Numbered from the stretch's first letter, positions 1 to 12,584 are shown. The stretch: DNA of 64,000 nucleotides from Punica granatum (GCF_007655135.1 NC_045131.1:25280001-25344000); one strand, 5' to 3'. Numbers and translations: made by a program. The notes: a model not told the origin generated them from the sequence alone.

Positions 1-3000
1 AGTTATGTTTACTACACTATCTATGAAATTTTAAAAATTTCTATAGGAGTATTAAATATACTTAAGAAATATAAAAAAATAATACAACTGAATTGATGTA
101 AGAGCTCGTATAATTTAGTAATAAATATATTTCTTAGAATTCGATTAATTATAATTATTTTCATATCCAACTTTCAATTCTACAACTGTTTAATTATATT
201 CTTGAAACTATAATAGGTTTTTTTAGTTTAAAAAGGATAGGTATACTTTTTATAATATTTTTTCCACGAGTAATTGCTTACATAATCGAAATTGTAAGAA
301 TGATCGGAATATCAAAAACCTATTACAAGTTCTATGTTAATATTAAATATACTTAGGAATTAAAAATGATGCTAAAAGAATTTATTTATTTAAAAGTTCA
401 TCAAATGAATGAAATAAATGTAGTCTCTCTTTGTATTAAATTTACTCATGATTGAAACATTTATGTTTTATGAGTAACTTATTATTGCATAAAGGATATA
501 AATGCAAATATCTTCTACAATTTTGATATTGAAAATTCAAAGATATTTTAAAAACTAAAAGGTATTAATTAATTACTAATTAAAATAATTTTATTCATGT
601 GATTTTACTACTCTTATTTATAAAATATATAAATTAATGCTTTTAAGTTACAAAACTCCTAAAATTGTTTAATATTCTTTTTTTTAAAAAGTGAAAAAAT
701 CTGAGCTTGACATTAGTCCTCCTTGAATTGCGGAGGGCTAGGAGTTTTTTTAAATTATTTATTGTTCACATCATATCAATTTATGTAATAATATAGGTAG
801 CATATAGGAAAAAAAAATAAATGATACAAATTCTTACTTATGAATAAAATTTGCTAATTTGCTTTCAAATTATTCATAATTTGATGGTTGTTAACTAATT
901 GAATTATTTAGGGTCCATGATTATGTTTGAAATTGGTCTCACTTCGTTCTTCGCCAATCCTTAATGTTGCCAAATTGGTACTTAACAGTTTCAAGTGGTT
1001 CTCCGAAGCTAACCTAAATGGGTTCTAAAATGGGTTGTTGGCGACCCTACAAAAACAGTGCCTTTGGCATCCACCGCCCAAATAGAAAAAGGAAATCGTG
1101 AAAGAGAAAGGAAAGGAGGGGTCGAGAGTTTTTCATGTATAAACTAGGTGAGAATCCACACGTTGCGTATGATTGATTATTAAAATTTGTAATTGGAAGT
1201 TATATTTAAAGTTAAATATATACATATTTTTGAAAAAATAATATTATGGATTAAGATTTTTTTTTTCAGTTGAAAATTAAATGAGATTATTAGAGGATCA
1301 TTGGCCTTACATAAAAAGCCGGGGGTTTTGATTTCATAGTTAGGATTTTCATGACTTAAATTGATAAGATAATCTAAGATTAATATTTTAGAAAAGTAAA
1401 TTAATTGAAATAATATGATTAAAATTGGAAAATTAATTTTTAAGTAAAAGAAAACGCAAATTTGTCGTTTTTCCAAATATAGGAAGATGCACATTCATAA
1501 ATAATTATTTTAGGAAAGTGAATAACTGAAAAAGAGAATTATCTAAAAGGTACATGATCGAGGAAAATTAATTATTTCCTTCATGATAATTATTATAACT
1601 AAATCTTCTCAATGGAATCGTCGATTTTGATTCAATGTTTTGATCGTGACAATAAGTAATTTCAAATAATTGTTTTTTAAAGGTAATAAATTACTTAAGA
1701 TAATTAAATTTGGAAACATAAATTTATTCTTGTTTACAAAGTTACTATTTTAGATTCAGTGATATGTATAGGCATTTTTTTGCTGAACATTATAAACATA
1801 AACATAAATTATAAAATATAAAATCATAAAAGTTCAATGACTTACACTTATTAACGTATTTATCGAAGAGTAAATATTGAAAATTGACATATATTAACAT
1901 ATCTCTACTTTGTTGTCACAAGAAAATTTAAGGGAAAAAAAGATAATATCCATGAAAGAATATATGACATTAATATAAAAGGTAAAAGTTTCTGTAAAAA
2001 TATAGAAAATAAATATCAATTTTTGCATAAATGATTTTTGAAACGGCAAAGATTAGATGGATTATCACCTATCAAGAATGAGTTGATAAATTATGTTCAA
2101 TATTGTAAACCTTATCATGTAAAATAAAAATTAATAAAGAGCCCTACAAACATACTCATCTTGTCATCGTTCTTTTTTATATTTTTATTTTTTTTTCATT
2201 ACTTCTTGTGTTTATAGTATTATTCGATCTTGTGATCTTATTTCTAATTGTTCATGTATTATTTTTAGATAGTAATTATTTTCACATGTGATAAACGACT
2301 ATAACACTTGAAAATTTACTATATTATAATCTATAAATAAATAGTCAATAAAAGTATAATTCTAATGTGGAATTGAAAAAATGAACATTGAAGATAGACA
2401 AAATACTTACAGCTACAAATGATCGAATGAAAAAAATAGTATCTCTGAATTTGCTATGTTATAAATAAAAAAATAAAGATAAATAAATAAATAAATACAT
2501 AAAGTGAATTCTTATGTAAAATAGAAAAATGATGAAAATGAAAAAATTACAGTTATGAAGAACTAAATGAGAAAATCCCTTGACTTTGGGAAGATTTACA
2601 TAGAATATATAGATGGACTTAAGTTTGATTATAGGATGAAAATAAAATTTAGGAAATTGTTGATTGAGGAAAACATCACTTTCCTTTACATGATATATGG
2701 TAACCGTATATACTATATTCATAAAAAACACAACGAAATATTTCAACATTTATAAAAAAATCGATTTTCCTAATATTTATAATATATACTTGATGTATAT
2801 TCATATACATATACATATATTTCTTAACCATATATATATATATATTTGAAGTCATGTATATATAATGTGTCATGCACGTTCTTATATATGTATACATATA
2901 TATATATATATATTTTTTATGTTTCTATCATCCTATGTATATATGTTTTTGTATAGATTCTTCGATATATTCATATTCACTGGAAAAAACGAAATTTTAC

Positions 3001-3180
3001 TAAACCTTAATATTCATTATACAAAACTGTCTTAGTATAAACTATTGATATATTTAAGATAACATGCGTAAAAACTATATCACGTATTCTACCGAAAAAA
3101 AAACTATGTCACATATTCTACCGAAAAAAAATATATCACGTATATTAATAGTGGAAAGCTCTATCTTAATAGTTTATATT
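1..3180. other. AT-rich intergenic DNA, no gene seen
   Basis: Nothing here looks coding: open frames are short, low in complexity and not conserved in frame with copy 2. It contains AT-rich microsatellite-like tracts around 2,810-2,930. The sequence is shared with 38,550-40,310 and 56,810-58,980. Confidence 0.6.
1139..1172 (-). mobile_element. Helitron-like 3' terminus
   Basis: Read on the minus strand, a GC-rich imperfect hairpin (GCAACGTGTGG) is followed by TTCTCACCTAGT. This matches the general form of plant Helitron 3' ends: a short hairpin, then CTRR, then a host T. The copy at 56,930 keeps the form. No matching 5' TC terminus could be assigned, so the element's length is unknown. Confidence 0.35.
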
Positions 3181-3325
3181 ATTGAACATTCTTAAAAGAA
3201 TTACAAACTATAAGGTGTTGATGCGTCGATTTGAGATGGCTTGGAATTTCGATGACGTGGCAACATGGGAGAGGGCGATTTTAACTTTGATGAGGTGACG
3301 GCGCGACAAACGGACAAATCGTTTG

Positions 3326-3327
<2 letters not shown>

Positions 3328-3355
<28 letters not shown>
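3328..3355. repeat. (TA)n microsatellite
   Basis: This is an uninterrupted TA dinucleotide run. A comparable run lies at about 59,431-59,455 in the duplicate segment. Confidence 0.9.
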
Positions 3356-3358
<3 letters not shown>

Positions 3359-3442
3359 TTGCCTATAATGTAAAAGGCAACTTTATAAATATTATAAACC
3401 CTTATTAATATTGCTTTCCAACTTTATGTTTTGCCACAATAT

Positions 3443-3787
3443 ATAGAGATTTTTACCCCAAATGGCTTATGGTTTACCCATTTTGTCAAATCTATCATAT
3501 ACTGTTTTTTTTTCAAATCTATCCCATGGTTTACTTTTTGCATCAAATATATTCCGACATTATCTTTTTCGTTGACATCTAACGGCCGTGCTGACGTGGC
3601 AAGTGGAGGGATAGTGGGCCACACTTGCCACGTGGGCGCCACGTCAGCATGGCCGTTAGATGTCGACGGAAAAGATAATGCCGGAATAGATTTGATGCAA
3701 AAAGTAAACCATGCAATAGATTTGAAAAAAAAAACATATGATAGATATGACAAAACGGGTGAACCATGGGCCATTTCCCCTAATATA
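3443..3787. mobile_element. Fold-back MITE with long inverted arms
   Basis: About 160 bp of left arm (from ttttacccc near 3,452) is the near reverse complement of the right arm, which ends in ccatttcccc near 3,779. The centre holds ctgacgtggc and gccacgtcag, so the whole insert can fold into one hairpin. The flanks repeat aatata(t). Related sequence at about 4,125 and about 59,200 runs straight through without the insert, giving empty sites. Overlapping open frames on both strands here are by-products of the palindrome. Confidence 0.8.
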
Positions 3788-6181
3788 TATGAATGACAAT
3801 TCGATTGCTACAATATACAATTTTTTCTGTATAGCGACTAATGTATATTATATATATTTTGTTGGATTATATGCAAATAAGATGTATATTATATTGCATA
3901 ATTAATGATAAAAAATTTCCTTGATGGCTTGATACATAAATGATGGTGTGGCAGAGTGAGAGAGCTTCGTTTCTTATTTTTAATGATATGACAGCGTGAA
4001 AATTAGGCTCTTGTTTTGTTTTAATATATATAGACATATAGATATTAAAATTACCCTATAATGCAAAGGGCAACTCCATAAATATTATAAATCCCCATTA
4101 ATATTGCTTTCCAATTTTATATTTTGTTACAATATATGCATGGCAATTCAATTGCTACAATATAAAAAATTTCCTGAAGAGCGGCTAATAGATATAGTAA
4201 ATATTCTTTTGGGCTAGATGCAAATATGATATATAATCAACTGTATAATTAATGATAAAAAATTTACTTAATATATAAATGATGACGTGGTAAAACGAGA
4301 TAGCTTCATTTTTTTATTTTTGATGATGTGTGGACGTGAAAATTGGGCTCTTTTATTGTTTTAATATATATACAGATATGAGAGATGCTGCCATGGTTAG
4401 CAAGTAAAAATAACAACCACGATTGTTCTATTCTTGGCCGTCAGATTCTCTTATTTAAAATCCTGGCCGAACACGCGTTTTAGATTTTTTTTCTTTTATG
4501 ATTCATCCCTCACAGTTTGACTATTCATATTTTCGGTCATACATCTTTTCATCGACACTCAGTCTTGTCTGTGAACAAATCAGATCCATTTCGATATTAA
4601 ATCGAACTGAATAGCATTGGTTCAACAAAAAAAAATAAATAAATAACCTAAAAAAAGAAAGAGAGCATCTCCAATCCAACAAGAACCAAGTCTGAAGAAC
4701 AAGGGAAAGAGTGGGACAGTGCCTTTTCCATTGCCTTTTCCGGCTTTGATGACACTGTGACACCCCAAAAGATAATCTCTCAACACCGACCGACTTCCCC
4801 GCATTCATGTCATCCCATTCACCCAAAAGGAGAGGAAAAAAAATGCATATCATTAACAAAAATATTCGTCAATGATAAATTTCAAATAAAATTTTATTAA
4901 TTGCTACTATTTGAAATAAATTAGAGAAATTATTCATTTATTTTCACATAAACAAAGGAATGATGAGAGATATGTCTAAAGGCAACGTGTTCCTCTCCAC
5001 GTAATTAATTGTCGGCTCACTTTCGGGTGCAACTCTTTAGTGCCATTGCCGTCTCATCTCACCTCTCTCATCACATATATGCAATAATATAAAGGTCCGT
5101 CAACCATGACCTCAGAAGAACTTGTAAATATGGAGTCCCATAATTTGCAGAGCAAAAGACAGGGTGGAGGGAGCTTGATCGTCGGTACAGTAACGATGTT
5201 GTACAATGTTTTCTATTGTTTCTTTATTTTTTTAAGTAATTAAATGATTTTTTATTTGGTTGAATCAATGCAATTTGTTTCGATTGAATTTTCAAAATGG
5301 ATTTGACTCATTTACGAGCGAGACTGAACATTGACAAGAAGATGCATGGCCAAAAATATAAATAGTCATATTATGAGGGGTAAATCTTAAAAAGAAAAAA
5401 ACTAAGACACATGTACGGTTATGATTTTAAGTAAGAGGATCTGACGGCCAAGAACATAACTAATGTGGTGGTTGTTTTTGCTTGCCAACCATGGTAGCAT
5501 CACTCGATATAGATATAGATATTGATTACACGATATTGATATAAGAAGAAGCCATTATATATATCGGCAGTTTATGAGTTAAAATCATGGAAATAAGCCT
5601 CGTTGGTCATCATTCTGAAGCTAATTGCTAATTATAAGATTATTATTTTATTTTTTCTCGACATGCACCACCTTGTATGCTTATGTCCAATGGGTCTCGA
5701 CTACTCAAGTTCGAGCGAAATTTCTCTTTTCACACATAAGACACGAACTTAATATACTTGTAATTCTAATATGATCATTATTCCCTAATACTTGGGACAT
5801 TATTTAAGGGGAATATTTGTCAAACCACTTAAATCACTAACATTCATATCTAATTATATGGTATCAATGCTAAGAGACTACCAAGGAAAACATGGGCCTT
5901 GCACATAGTGAAAACCGTTGACATGGTTCTCATTGATAGAGAAAGGAAGTAAAGAACAAGGCATATGAAGGGCGACATGAGTTGCACCCAGAGAATGAAC
6001 TGTCTTTCTCATTCTTCTTCTTCTTCTTTATCCCTTTCTGCAAGTTAAACAATCCCATGTTAGATTGATAGGCAAGTTCTCTATCTTCATCGCATGTCCT
6101 TCGGAGCTAATAGCGTAACGTGCTATGAACTGCGAGCCTTGATTTCACATTTGCAAATATGTCCTTTTTGGCTGAGAGATT

Positions 6182-6241
6182 CTTTTTTTTTGGGATGAAT
6201 TTGGTGGCCAAAGCCCAATTGCATTAAAAAATAAATGTAGA
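6182..6241 (-). mobile_element. Very short retroposon 3'-end fragment
   Basis: A poly(T)-headed insert of about 60 bp is flanked by gagagatt on both sides (6,174-6,181 and 6,242-6,249). That is the signature of a heavily 5'-truncated minus-strand retroposon with its poly(A) tail. The same insert is present near 61,635-61,700, so it predates the segmental duplication. Confidence 0.45.
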
Positions 6242-6360
6242 GAGAGATTTTTTCATGTTCTATTATTGCGCGTCTATTGTCATATCTATAACCAAAGCTC
6301 TACGAAAGCGCAATATAAACAATTTAAGTAGTAACAGCACATACTCGCTTACAAAATTTT

Positions 6361-7450
6361 TTTTTTTTTGGTAAATGGTATAACTTCATTGATAACAAAA
6401 GGGATTTACATCAGAGACCAGTGCCAAGTGCCAATTATCCCTGTACCGATCAGTAATGTAAAATACTCAAATACTCAAAATCACTCCCCCAAATCAACTA
6501 AGGGCAGTATCAAAATGGCGAAACAAATGCCCCACTAGAGTAGAATGTACAATTTTGCATGTGAAGCGGGGAAGAACAGACAACTTCGCTTGCACATCCG
6601 AGAGGATCTTCCGAATTATGACCGCTGAAGACGAGACCTGCTTTTGGTAGATCCTGGAATTCCTCTCCCTCCAAATGCAATAAATATAATGAGTCCAAAG
6701 TAGCTTTAGGCAAATAACGTCAAGCTTCTTTCCACGGAGAGAGGAGATCCAGCTAAGTTCCGTATTCCAATCAATATTGGGTCTGTTCAAACCAACACAG
6801 GCTAATAAACTTCTCCAAATCCCTTGGGTAGCCGGGCATCCAAGAAAGAGATGATCCCGAGTCTCTGGCTCCAAGCTACAAAATTCACATTCAGCGGCAG
6901 CGAGCGAAATTCCTCAATTTAGGAGGCGGTCTTTTGTGCTCAGTCTATTATGCACACAAAGCCAGCTAATGAAAGAAGATCGAGGGAAAAGCCCCTTAAA
7001 CCAAATAGCACTCCTCCAATCCATCTTTGGACCCATGGTTCTTAAGCATTTCCATGCACTTGCAATAGAAAAAGTTTCAGATTTGTGAGCTGTCCATGTG
7101 ACCCTATCACGGTTGGAAGGTCGGATTGTTGCTGCGAGGTCATGGATTAGAGCAGCTTGCGGGTCCGAGCTTCTAGGCCAGTGCCAGCGGCCTTCGATTA
7201 GAATTGAACTAACAGTTGTGTGTTCTTTGATTGACGGAAAACATTAAAGCCCTCTCGTGCAGTAGTTGATCAAAGGTCCAACCGGTAACCACGTGTCATA
7301 CCAGAAGGACACATTCGTGCCAAGGCCAATTCGATAGCAAATAAAGGGAGACATCAAAGTCCTAAGCTGCAAGAGTTTTCTCCAGTTCCAAGAACAATTA
7401 CCAGGTATCCTTAAAGACCAAATACTGCGGCCTTTGATTAAGTACTTGCA
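6361..7450 (-). mobile_element. 5'-truncated LINE (L1-type) insertion
   Basis: The insert starts at a poly(T) run (its poly(A) tail on the minus strand) and is flanked by a 14-15 bp target duplication, gcttacaaaatttt, at 6,347-6,360 and 7,451-7,465. The orthologous empty site in copy 2 is intact at about 61,801. The insert encodes the C-terminal part of a LINE polyprotein. The lost 5' part and the long target duplication are typical of target-primed reverse transcription. Confidence 0.85.
6494..7450 (-). pseudogene. LINE ORF2 C-terminal fragment (zinc-binding RVT domain)
   Basis: Broken minus-strand frames read as the end of a plant LINE ORF2. The upstream piece (7,468-7,244) contains a SWNWRKLL..R segment and FWYDTW, as found after the reverse transcriptase domain. 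The downstream piece (6,874-6,494) contains EPETRDHLFLGCP, LLWTHYIYCIWRERNSRIY and a basic tail, matching the zf-RVT region seen in plant L1-like elements. No reverse transcriptase core is present because the insertion is 5'-truncated. Stops and a frame change between the pieces make it non-functional. Confidence 0.75.
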
Positions 7451-7552
7451 GCTTACAAAAATTTTCAAATGTAAAAGCTCACCTAAGTTTGTTACATTCG
7501 ATGCATTTACTTTGTTTATGAAGTTTTATTACCCTAAAATAGTTCAAAACGC

Positions 7553-7664
7553 GAGTTGATTGAGGTGGTTCGGCGCCACTTTCCTTAAATAAGGTTTGTT
7601 ATTCGAGTCTTGTGATTGCAACAATTAAAAGAGCTTCACCCTTAGGGCATCGATCTGGCTCGGA
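7553..7664 (+). mobile_element. SINE-like tRNA-related sequence
   Basis: The order is a box-A-like stretch (gaggtggttcggcgcc), then a box-B-like stretch (ttattcgagtct), then a run containing ttcaccctta. This resembles tRNA-derived plant SINE heads. The same sequence occurs at about 9,216-9,330 and 61,905-62,030. No target duplication was resolved. Confidence 0.3.
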
Positions 7665-9340
7665 CATAAATTAATTTAATTAGTTAAAAAAATAAAGAGA
7701 CACTGTACTACGTGGTCTTGTATTCCTTCTTCCAATCCAACAAGAACCAAATCTAAAGAACAAGAGGACGAGTCGAACAGTACCTTTTCCGGCTTTGATG
7801 ACACCGTGACACCCAAAAAGAAAAATCTCTCAACACCGACCGACTTCCCCACATTCATGTCATCACATTCACCCAAAATGAGAGAAAAAAAAAATTTATG
7901 CATGTCATCAACAAAAATATTCATCAACGATAAATTTCAAATAAAATTTTATTAATTGCGACTGTTCAAAATAAATTAGAGAAATTATTCATTTATTTTC
8001 ACAGAAACAAAGGGGATGATGATAGACAGATATGTCTAAAGGCAACATGTTCCTCTCCAAGTAATTAATTGTCGGATCGCTTTCTGGTGCAACTCTTCAG
8101 TACCATTGCCATCTCGTCTCATCTCTCTCATTGTATATATATGCAATAACATAAATGTCCGTCCAACATGACCTCAAAAGAACTAGCAAATATAGAGTCC
8201 CATAATTTGCACAGCAAAAGACAGGCCGGAGGGAGCGTGACCATCGATAACAATGATGATGTTATACAGTGTTTTTTATTGTTTCTTTATTTTTTTATTA
8301 ATTAAATGATTTTTTATTTGGTTGAACCAGTGCAATTCGTTTCGGTTTAATATCAAAACGGATTTGACTTGTTTATGGGCGAGACTGAGGGTTGACGAGA
8401 AGATGCGCGGCCGAAAATATGAATAGTCAAATTATGTGGGGTGAATCTTAAATGAAAAGAATCTAAGACACGTGTACGACCATGATTTTAAGTAGATCTG
8501 ACGGTCAAAATCATAACTAACGTGGTGGTTGGTTTTGCTTGCCAACCGTGATAGCGTCACCCAATATAGATATAGATTATGCAATGTTGATATAAGAAGC
8601 CATTATATATATCGGCAGTTTATGAGTTAATATCATGGAAATAAGCCTCCTTGGTCATCATTCTGAAGCTAATTGCTAATTGTAAGATGATTTTTTTTCT
8701 CGTACACCACCTTGTGTACTTATGTCCAATGGGTCTCCGCTGCTCAAGGTTGGAGCCAGGTTTCCCTTTTCACACATAAGATTCGAACTTAATATTATGG
8801 AATAATGATCATATTAGAATTTACAAGTAGCAATTCTTAATATGATCATTATTCCCTAATACTTAGAACATTGCTTAAGGGGAATATTTGTCGAACCACT
8901 TAAATCACCAACATTGATATCTAATTATATGGTATGGATGCTAAGAGACTGCCAAGCAAAACATGGGCCTTGGGCATAGTGATAACCGTTGACATGGTTC
9001 TCATTGATAGAGAAAGGAAGTAAAGAACAAGGCATATGAAGGGCGCCATGAGTTGCGCCCAGAGAACGAGCTGTCTTTCTCATTCTTCTTCTTCTTCTTT
9101 ATCCCTTTCTGCAAGTTAAACAATCCCATGTTAGATTGATAGGCAAGTTCTCTATCTTCATCGCATGTCCTCCGGAGCTAATAGCATAACGTGCTATGAA
9201 CAATTAGATTGATTGGCGCTACTTTCCCTCAAATAAGTTTGTTATTCGAGTCTTGTGATTGTAACAATTAAAAGAGCTTCACCCTTAGTACATCGATCTA
9301 GTTCAGACCTAAATTAGCTGTGCCCATTAGATTTTCGGAT
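7665..9340. repeat. Local tandem duplication, unit B
   Basis: This is the second copy of the unit described at 4,620. It lacks both the LINE and the short poly(T)-headed insert found in unit A. The region shared with unit A ends near a SINE-like stretch at 9,216-9,330. No coding sequence is seen. Confidence 0.75.
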
Positions 9341-11500
9341 ACCCGGTATTACTAAAAAAGAAAAAGAAATACAACCTAAACTTCACCATTAGCATTACCT
9401 TCTCGAAACAAAAATATGTGCTTCTTATACTCTTAAAATATCTTTACTAATACCCATTCACTATTGAAACTTTTTCACACAGAATGAGCATTTCATTGCA
9501 CTGTAAGCTTGCCCTGAAAGGGACATATTAAATGTTATTGTGATTATTTAGGAACTATAATAATTCAAATTAAGATCATATCGATCTAGTAGGTAATAAT
9601 ACTTTGACATTTTTAGATCTGATTTTTGCATCATTTAATATTTATTTTCAGATTAATCACCAAAAAATAATTTTTTTTTCAAATTTTTTTGTATACTACA
9701 AATTAAATGTAATTTTCAACTTTATTCAATATATAAATCAATCATAATAAATCATTCCCGTAGTTTCGGTCCTATGGGCCCGACATATGTCTGGCATCTT
9801 TAATTCCCTTTTCCTCACTATGACCGTTGACTCGTTCTCTCTGCTAGGCAGTCCAGGAAAAGGTTTTTTTTTTTTTTTTTTTTAAAAGTCAGCATCAGGT
9901 CATTGGGCCATTAGCTCCTTCTTCTTTCTCCTCCTTGATTTTCATGATCGCGATTAACTCCTCTAAAATTTCCACTTGGCTCACGCGGATTTAGCTCATC
10001 TTTACCTAAAATTTCAAACAATTAGATGATAGACCTTGTATCTTATATAAATACTATTATGTTTTCTTTTCTAATCCATGTGGGATATTCAATTTACTTC
10101 TCAATACTCTCACTCATATGGCAACCAGTGATTTCCCTTTTCATATTTGCCTACACGTGCCACTTGCACTAAAATAGCTCTCAACAAGCTTCTTCTTCCA
10201 TACTCGGTCGAAGGGGGACTAACAGAAGCGCACTTTAGGCTGCTCTCAATATTGGTGGCCCCGTCTCAAGTGTGAAATTCAGGGTTAGATTAGTCTGAGT
10301 GCGTAGGAGGAAGCCCACCTCATCGTCAATTAACCCCCCTCATCTTCACCCAAGGTGCGGAAAAAGAAAGGCCACCTTGTGGTTATATCCCCAGCATGGA
10401 AATGGCCTGAATTGTAGTTAATTTTTTTAGGGCTGATGTTCAAATTCACATGGTACGTGTAGGAGAAGCATGAAAGCCACACATTGTCACGGGTATTTAT
10501 CAGCTCGAACTTTTGAGTTGAAGATGTGTCCAATTGTTTATAAGGTCAGTGAAACTTTACTAGTGACATAATACTACATGTTACCACGTGAATGCGAGTG
10601 TTGGGAGTTGATATCCCAAGTAAAAAAATCAATAAGAAAACCATGGGATAATTTATAAGAGATTGGATTTCACAATGTGTTTGCTCACATTTTTTGGCTG
10701 AAGATTGGTCAATAGCTTATAGATCAACTAAAAATTTCACTAGTCCCGGCGAGGAGCTCTTCCATGTACTGAAAAGAATCTTAGTTTAAGCGACAAAGGC
10801 ATATAGCTATGTACTAATATCTTCAAATACGAGATTAATGGCACGCATTGGTCTGGCTTTTGTGGTTTTTTTTTTTCTAGATTTGTCGAGCAATCAATAT
10901 AAATATATAAAAGTCGAGGTAACGAAATTTTAAAACCCTTGGCTCCACCTATATTGTCCATGCAATTCCAATTAAATGTATCTTTACTATATATTTTTTT
11001 TCAGGGTTTTACTCAATGCATTTTAAATAATTGTCCATATTATTTATATGTGCTAATATATAATAAAAGAAAATTTTGAAGAACTAAATGTTTTCTTGAT
11101 AATTGAAAACAACTCATCAATAGATGTGATTCTTTCCGAATTCAATGCACCATATATACTATCAATAGAAGATATGAAAATTCATTTTACACATCACATA
11201 TTCACTTGTTATAGTTTTTTTGACACCTTAGCCCTACACAGTATATGTTACATATATACATATTATTATCTCTTAATATATATGATTTGCATTTTCACTT
11301 CTCTTAAAAGTAAGTATTTGTTTGTCATTGAAACTTTTATTTTTTTAATCGCACTCACAATTTATAGATTTATTATGTTTATTTGTAGAATATACAGTTT
11401 TTTTGGGTGAATAGAGTATAAAGTTTTTGATAAACTTTCCTTTTCAATCAATATTGATCCATATACTATACGTGCTGATTTCCTTTTTTGTCTTAAAATA
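9341..11500. other. AT-rich intergenic DNA, no gene seen
   Basis: The region contains a poly(T) run near 9,866-9,885 and is shared with 62,040-64,000. Open frames are short, and the copies differ by indels that shift frame, so I do not call genes here. Confidence 0.6.
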
Positions 11501-11507
11501 ATGATAA

Positions 11508-11546
11508 AACGTTACCACGCAACACACGGGTATCAACTAGCTAATA
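11508..11546 (+). mobile_element. Helitron-like 3' terminus (plus strand)
   Basis: The stretch cacgcaacacacgggtatc followed by aactag resembles the GC-rich hairpin plus CTAG end of plant Helitrons. The following base is C rather than the expected T, so this may be a decayed end. No 5' end was identified. Confidence 0.3.
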
Positions 11547-11774
11547 TTTCTTGTGAAAATTTTATCACTTACAATGTCGCATATTAGTATCTAAATTTCC
11601 AAGTTTTCAGATAGATTTTGAAATATATAACAAAAAAATCTACCCAAAGACAATATATAGCCTAAATTTGTATCTTAATTAATCTACTATATGTAGAACA
11701 TAAGACGCATATAGTTTCGTTCCAAGAAGGTACTGCCAGTGGAAAAGTTTGCATACATAATATTGAAAAAAGGT

Positions 11775-12525
11775 TAATTAACTAAAAAATTTTCAACTTT
11801 GTCACTTTTTTTATTTTATCATTTTTTTGGTAAATAAAATCACAAACTATCATATGTTCGTCAAATCTATCATCCCTCAATAATTTCGTTAACTTTAATG
11901 ACACGGCAAACAAATAACAGTGAGGTGGCAAATGCAAACATCAAAATAATATATAGTATAGAAAAACAAAAACATAACAACTCCAAAAAAATAAATTTTC
12001 TCGGACAAGATGGTAGGGGCGTTCCCAATGGCCACCTACCCCCGGGTTAGAAGATGTCTGTCCAAAAAGATCTCCCAAATTGGGCGAGGGGACCTCGGCC
12101 CTGCTGGGCACTCAGCGGTCACCATTGTGGTAGGTCGTCGACAAATTAGTCTGTGTAGGCGACCTCCGTCTTGGGGTCGTTGCCGTCTTGACAGCCCCCA
12201 CCCTCGGTGTAGTTTGTGATAACACTAGTGATGTGCTTTGCACCGCATGGCGAACCTGATCAGGGGATGCGGAGCCGATGGGGATGCCCCCAGCACCGGC
12301 CACTCACGCCCTTCTCTGATTTAGATTTTTTTAAATTGTTTTATGTAAATGTATAATAATTATAGGTTGGGAAAACTGCCTATCACTTTAGCAAAATTGA
12401 TAATGAAATTATTAGCGGATGATAAATTTGACAAAAAATGATAATTTGTGATTTTATTTGTAAAACAGAGAAGTTCATGACAATTTTTAAAAACAGACGT
12501 CATTCATGATTTTTGGTGTAAAATT
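11775..12525. mobile_element. Fold-back element with GC-rich core
   Basis: Arms near 11,820-11,905 (aaaatcacaaactatca, gtcaaatctatcatcc) are the approximate reverse complement of 12,415-12,465 (ggatgataaatttgac, tgataatttgtgatttt). Between them lies a GC-rich block (about 12,003-12,310) that differs sharply from the AT-rich surroundings. The ORFs in that block are short and read on both strands without recognisable motifs. This may be a fold-back transposon carrying captured DNA. Confidence 0.5.
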
Positions 12526-12584
12526 GAAAAGGAAAAAAAAAAAAAGAAGGAAGAAGCCCTCACGGCATTGATTTCTCAAACAAG

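Larger units (their letters stand above)
3185..4400. repeat. Tandem repeats of about 250-320 bp
   Basis: Three related blocks contain the same run of motifs: a tgatgacgtgg-like stretch, an AT microsatellite, a cctataatg..aaggcaact stretch, and a gctttccaa..tacaatata stretch. They lie near 3,185-3,440, 3,790-4,140 and 4,150-4,380. Similar blocks occur at 58,985-59,840 in copy 2. The first block is interrupted by the fold-back element at 3,443. Confidence 0.55.
4620..7664. repeat. Local tandem duplication, unit A
   Basis: Sequence from about 4,620 is repeated from about 7,665; for example, the motif tccaatccaacaagaacc lies at 4,672 and 7,733. Unit A is longer because it carries a LINE insertion of about 1.1 kb. 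Without that insertion the repeat unit is near 1.95 kb. Copy 2 has the unit once, at about 60,080-62,040, so the doubling is specific to copy 1 or was lost from copy 2. No gene is visible in it. Confidence 0.75.
1..11300. repeat. Segmental duplication, copy 1
   Basis: This segment matches about 38,550-64,000 in the same orientation, interrupted by insertions on both sides. Anchors include position 10 with about 38,560, position 1,020 with the junction 40,309/56,812, position 4,672 with about 60,150, position 9,780 with about 62,460, and position 11,300 with the window end. Both copies look like non-coding AT-rich DNA. The direct orientation and the roughly 38.5-kb offset suggest a tandem block that extends past both window edges. 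The copies have diverged by many substitutions and small indels, so the duplication is not recent. Confidence 0.85.

Noticed and set aside
3424..3796. Overlapping ORFs of 116 and 121 codons
   Set aside because: They are near mirror images on opposite strands, arising from the arms of a fold-back MITE.
11096..11410. Hydrophobic ORF of 104 codons that could pass for a membrane protein
   Set aside because: AT-rich sequence gives Ile/Phe/Tyr-rich translation, and the matching region near 63,830-64,000 has indels that break the frame.
12010..12303. Short ORFs in the GC-rich block before the protease gene
   Set aside because: They are on both strands, lack motifs and lie in a probable transposon core.
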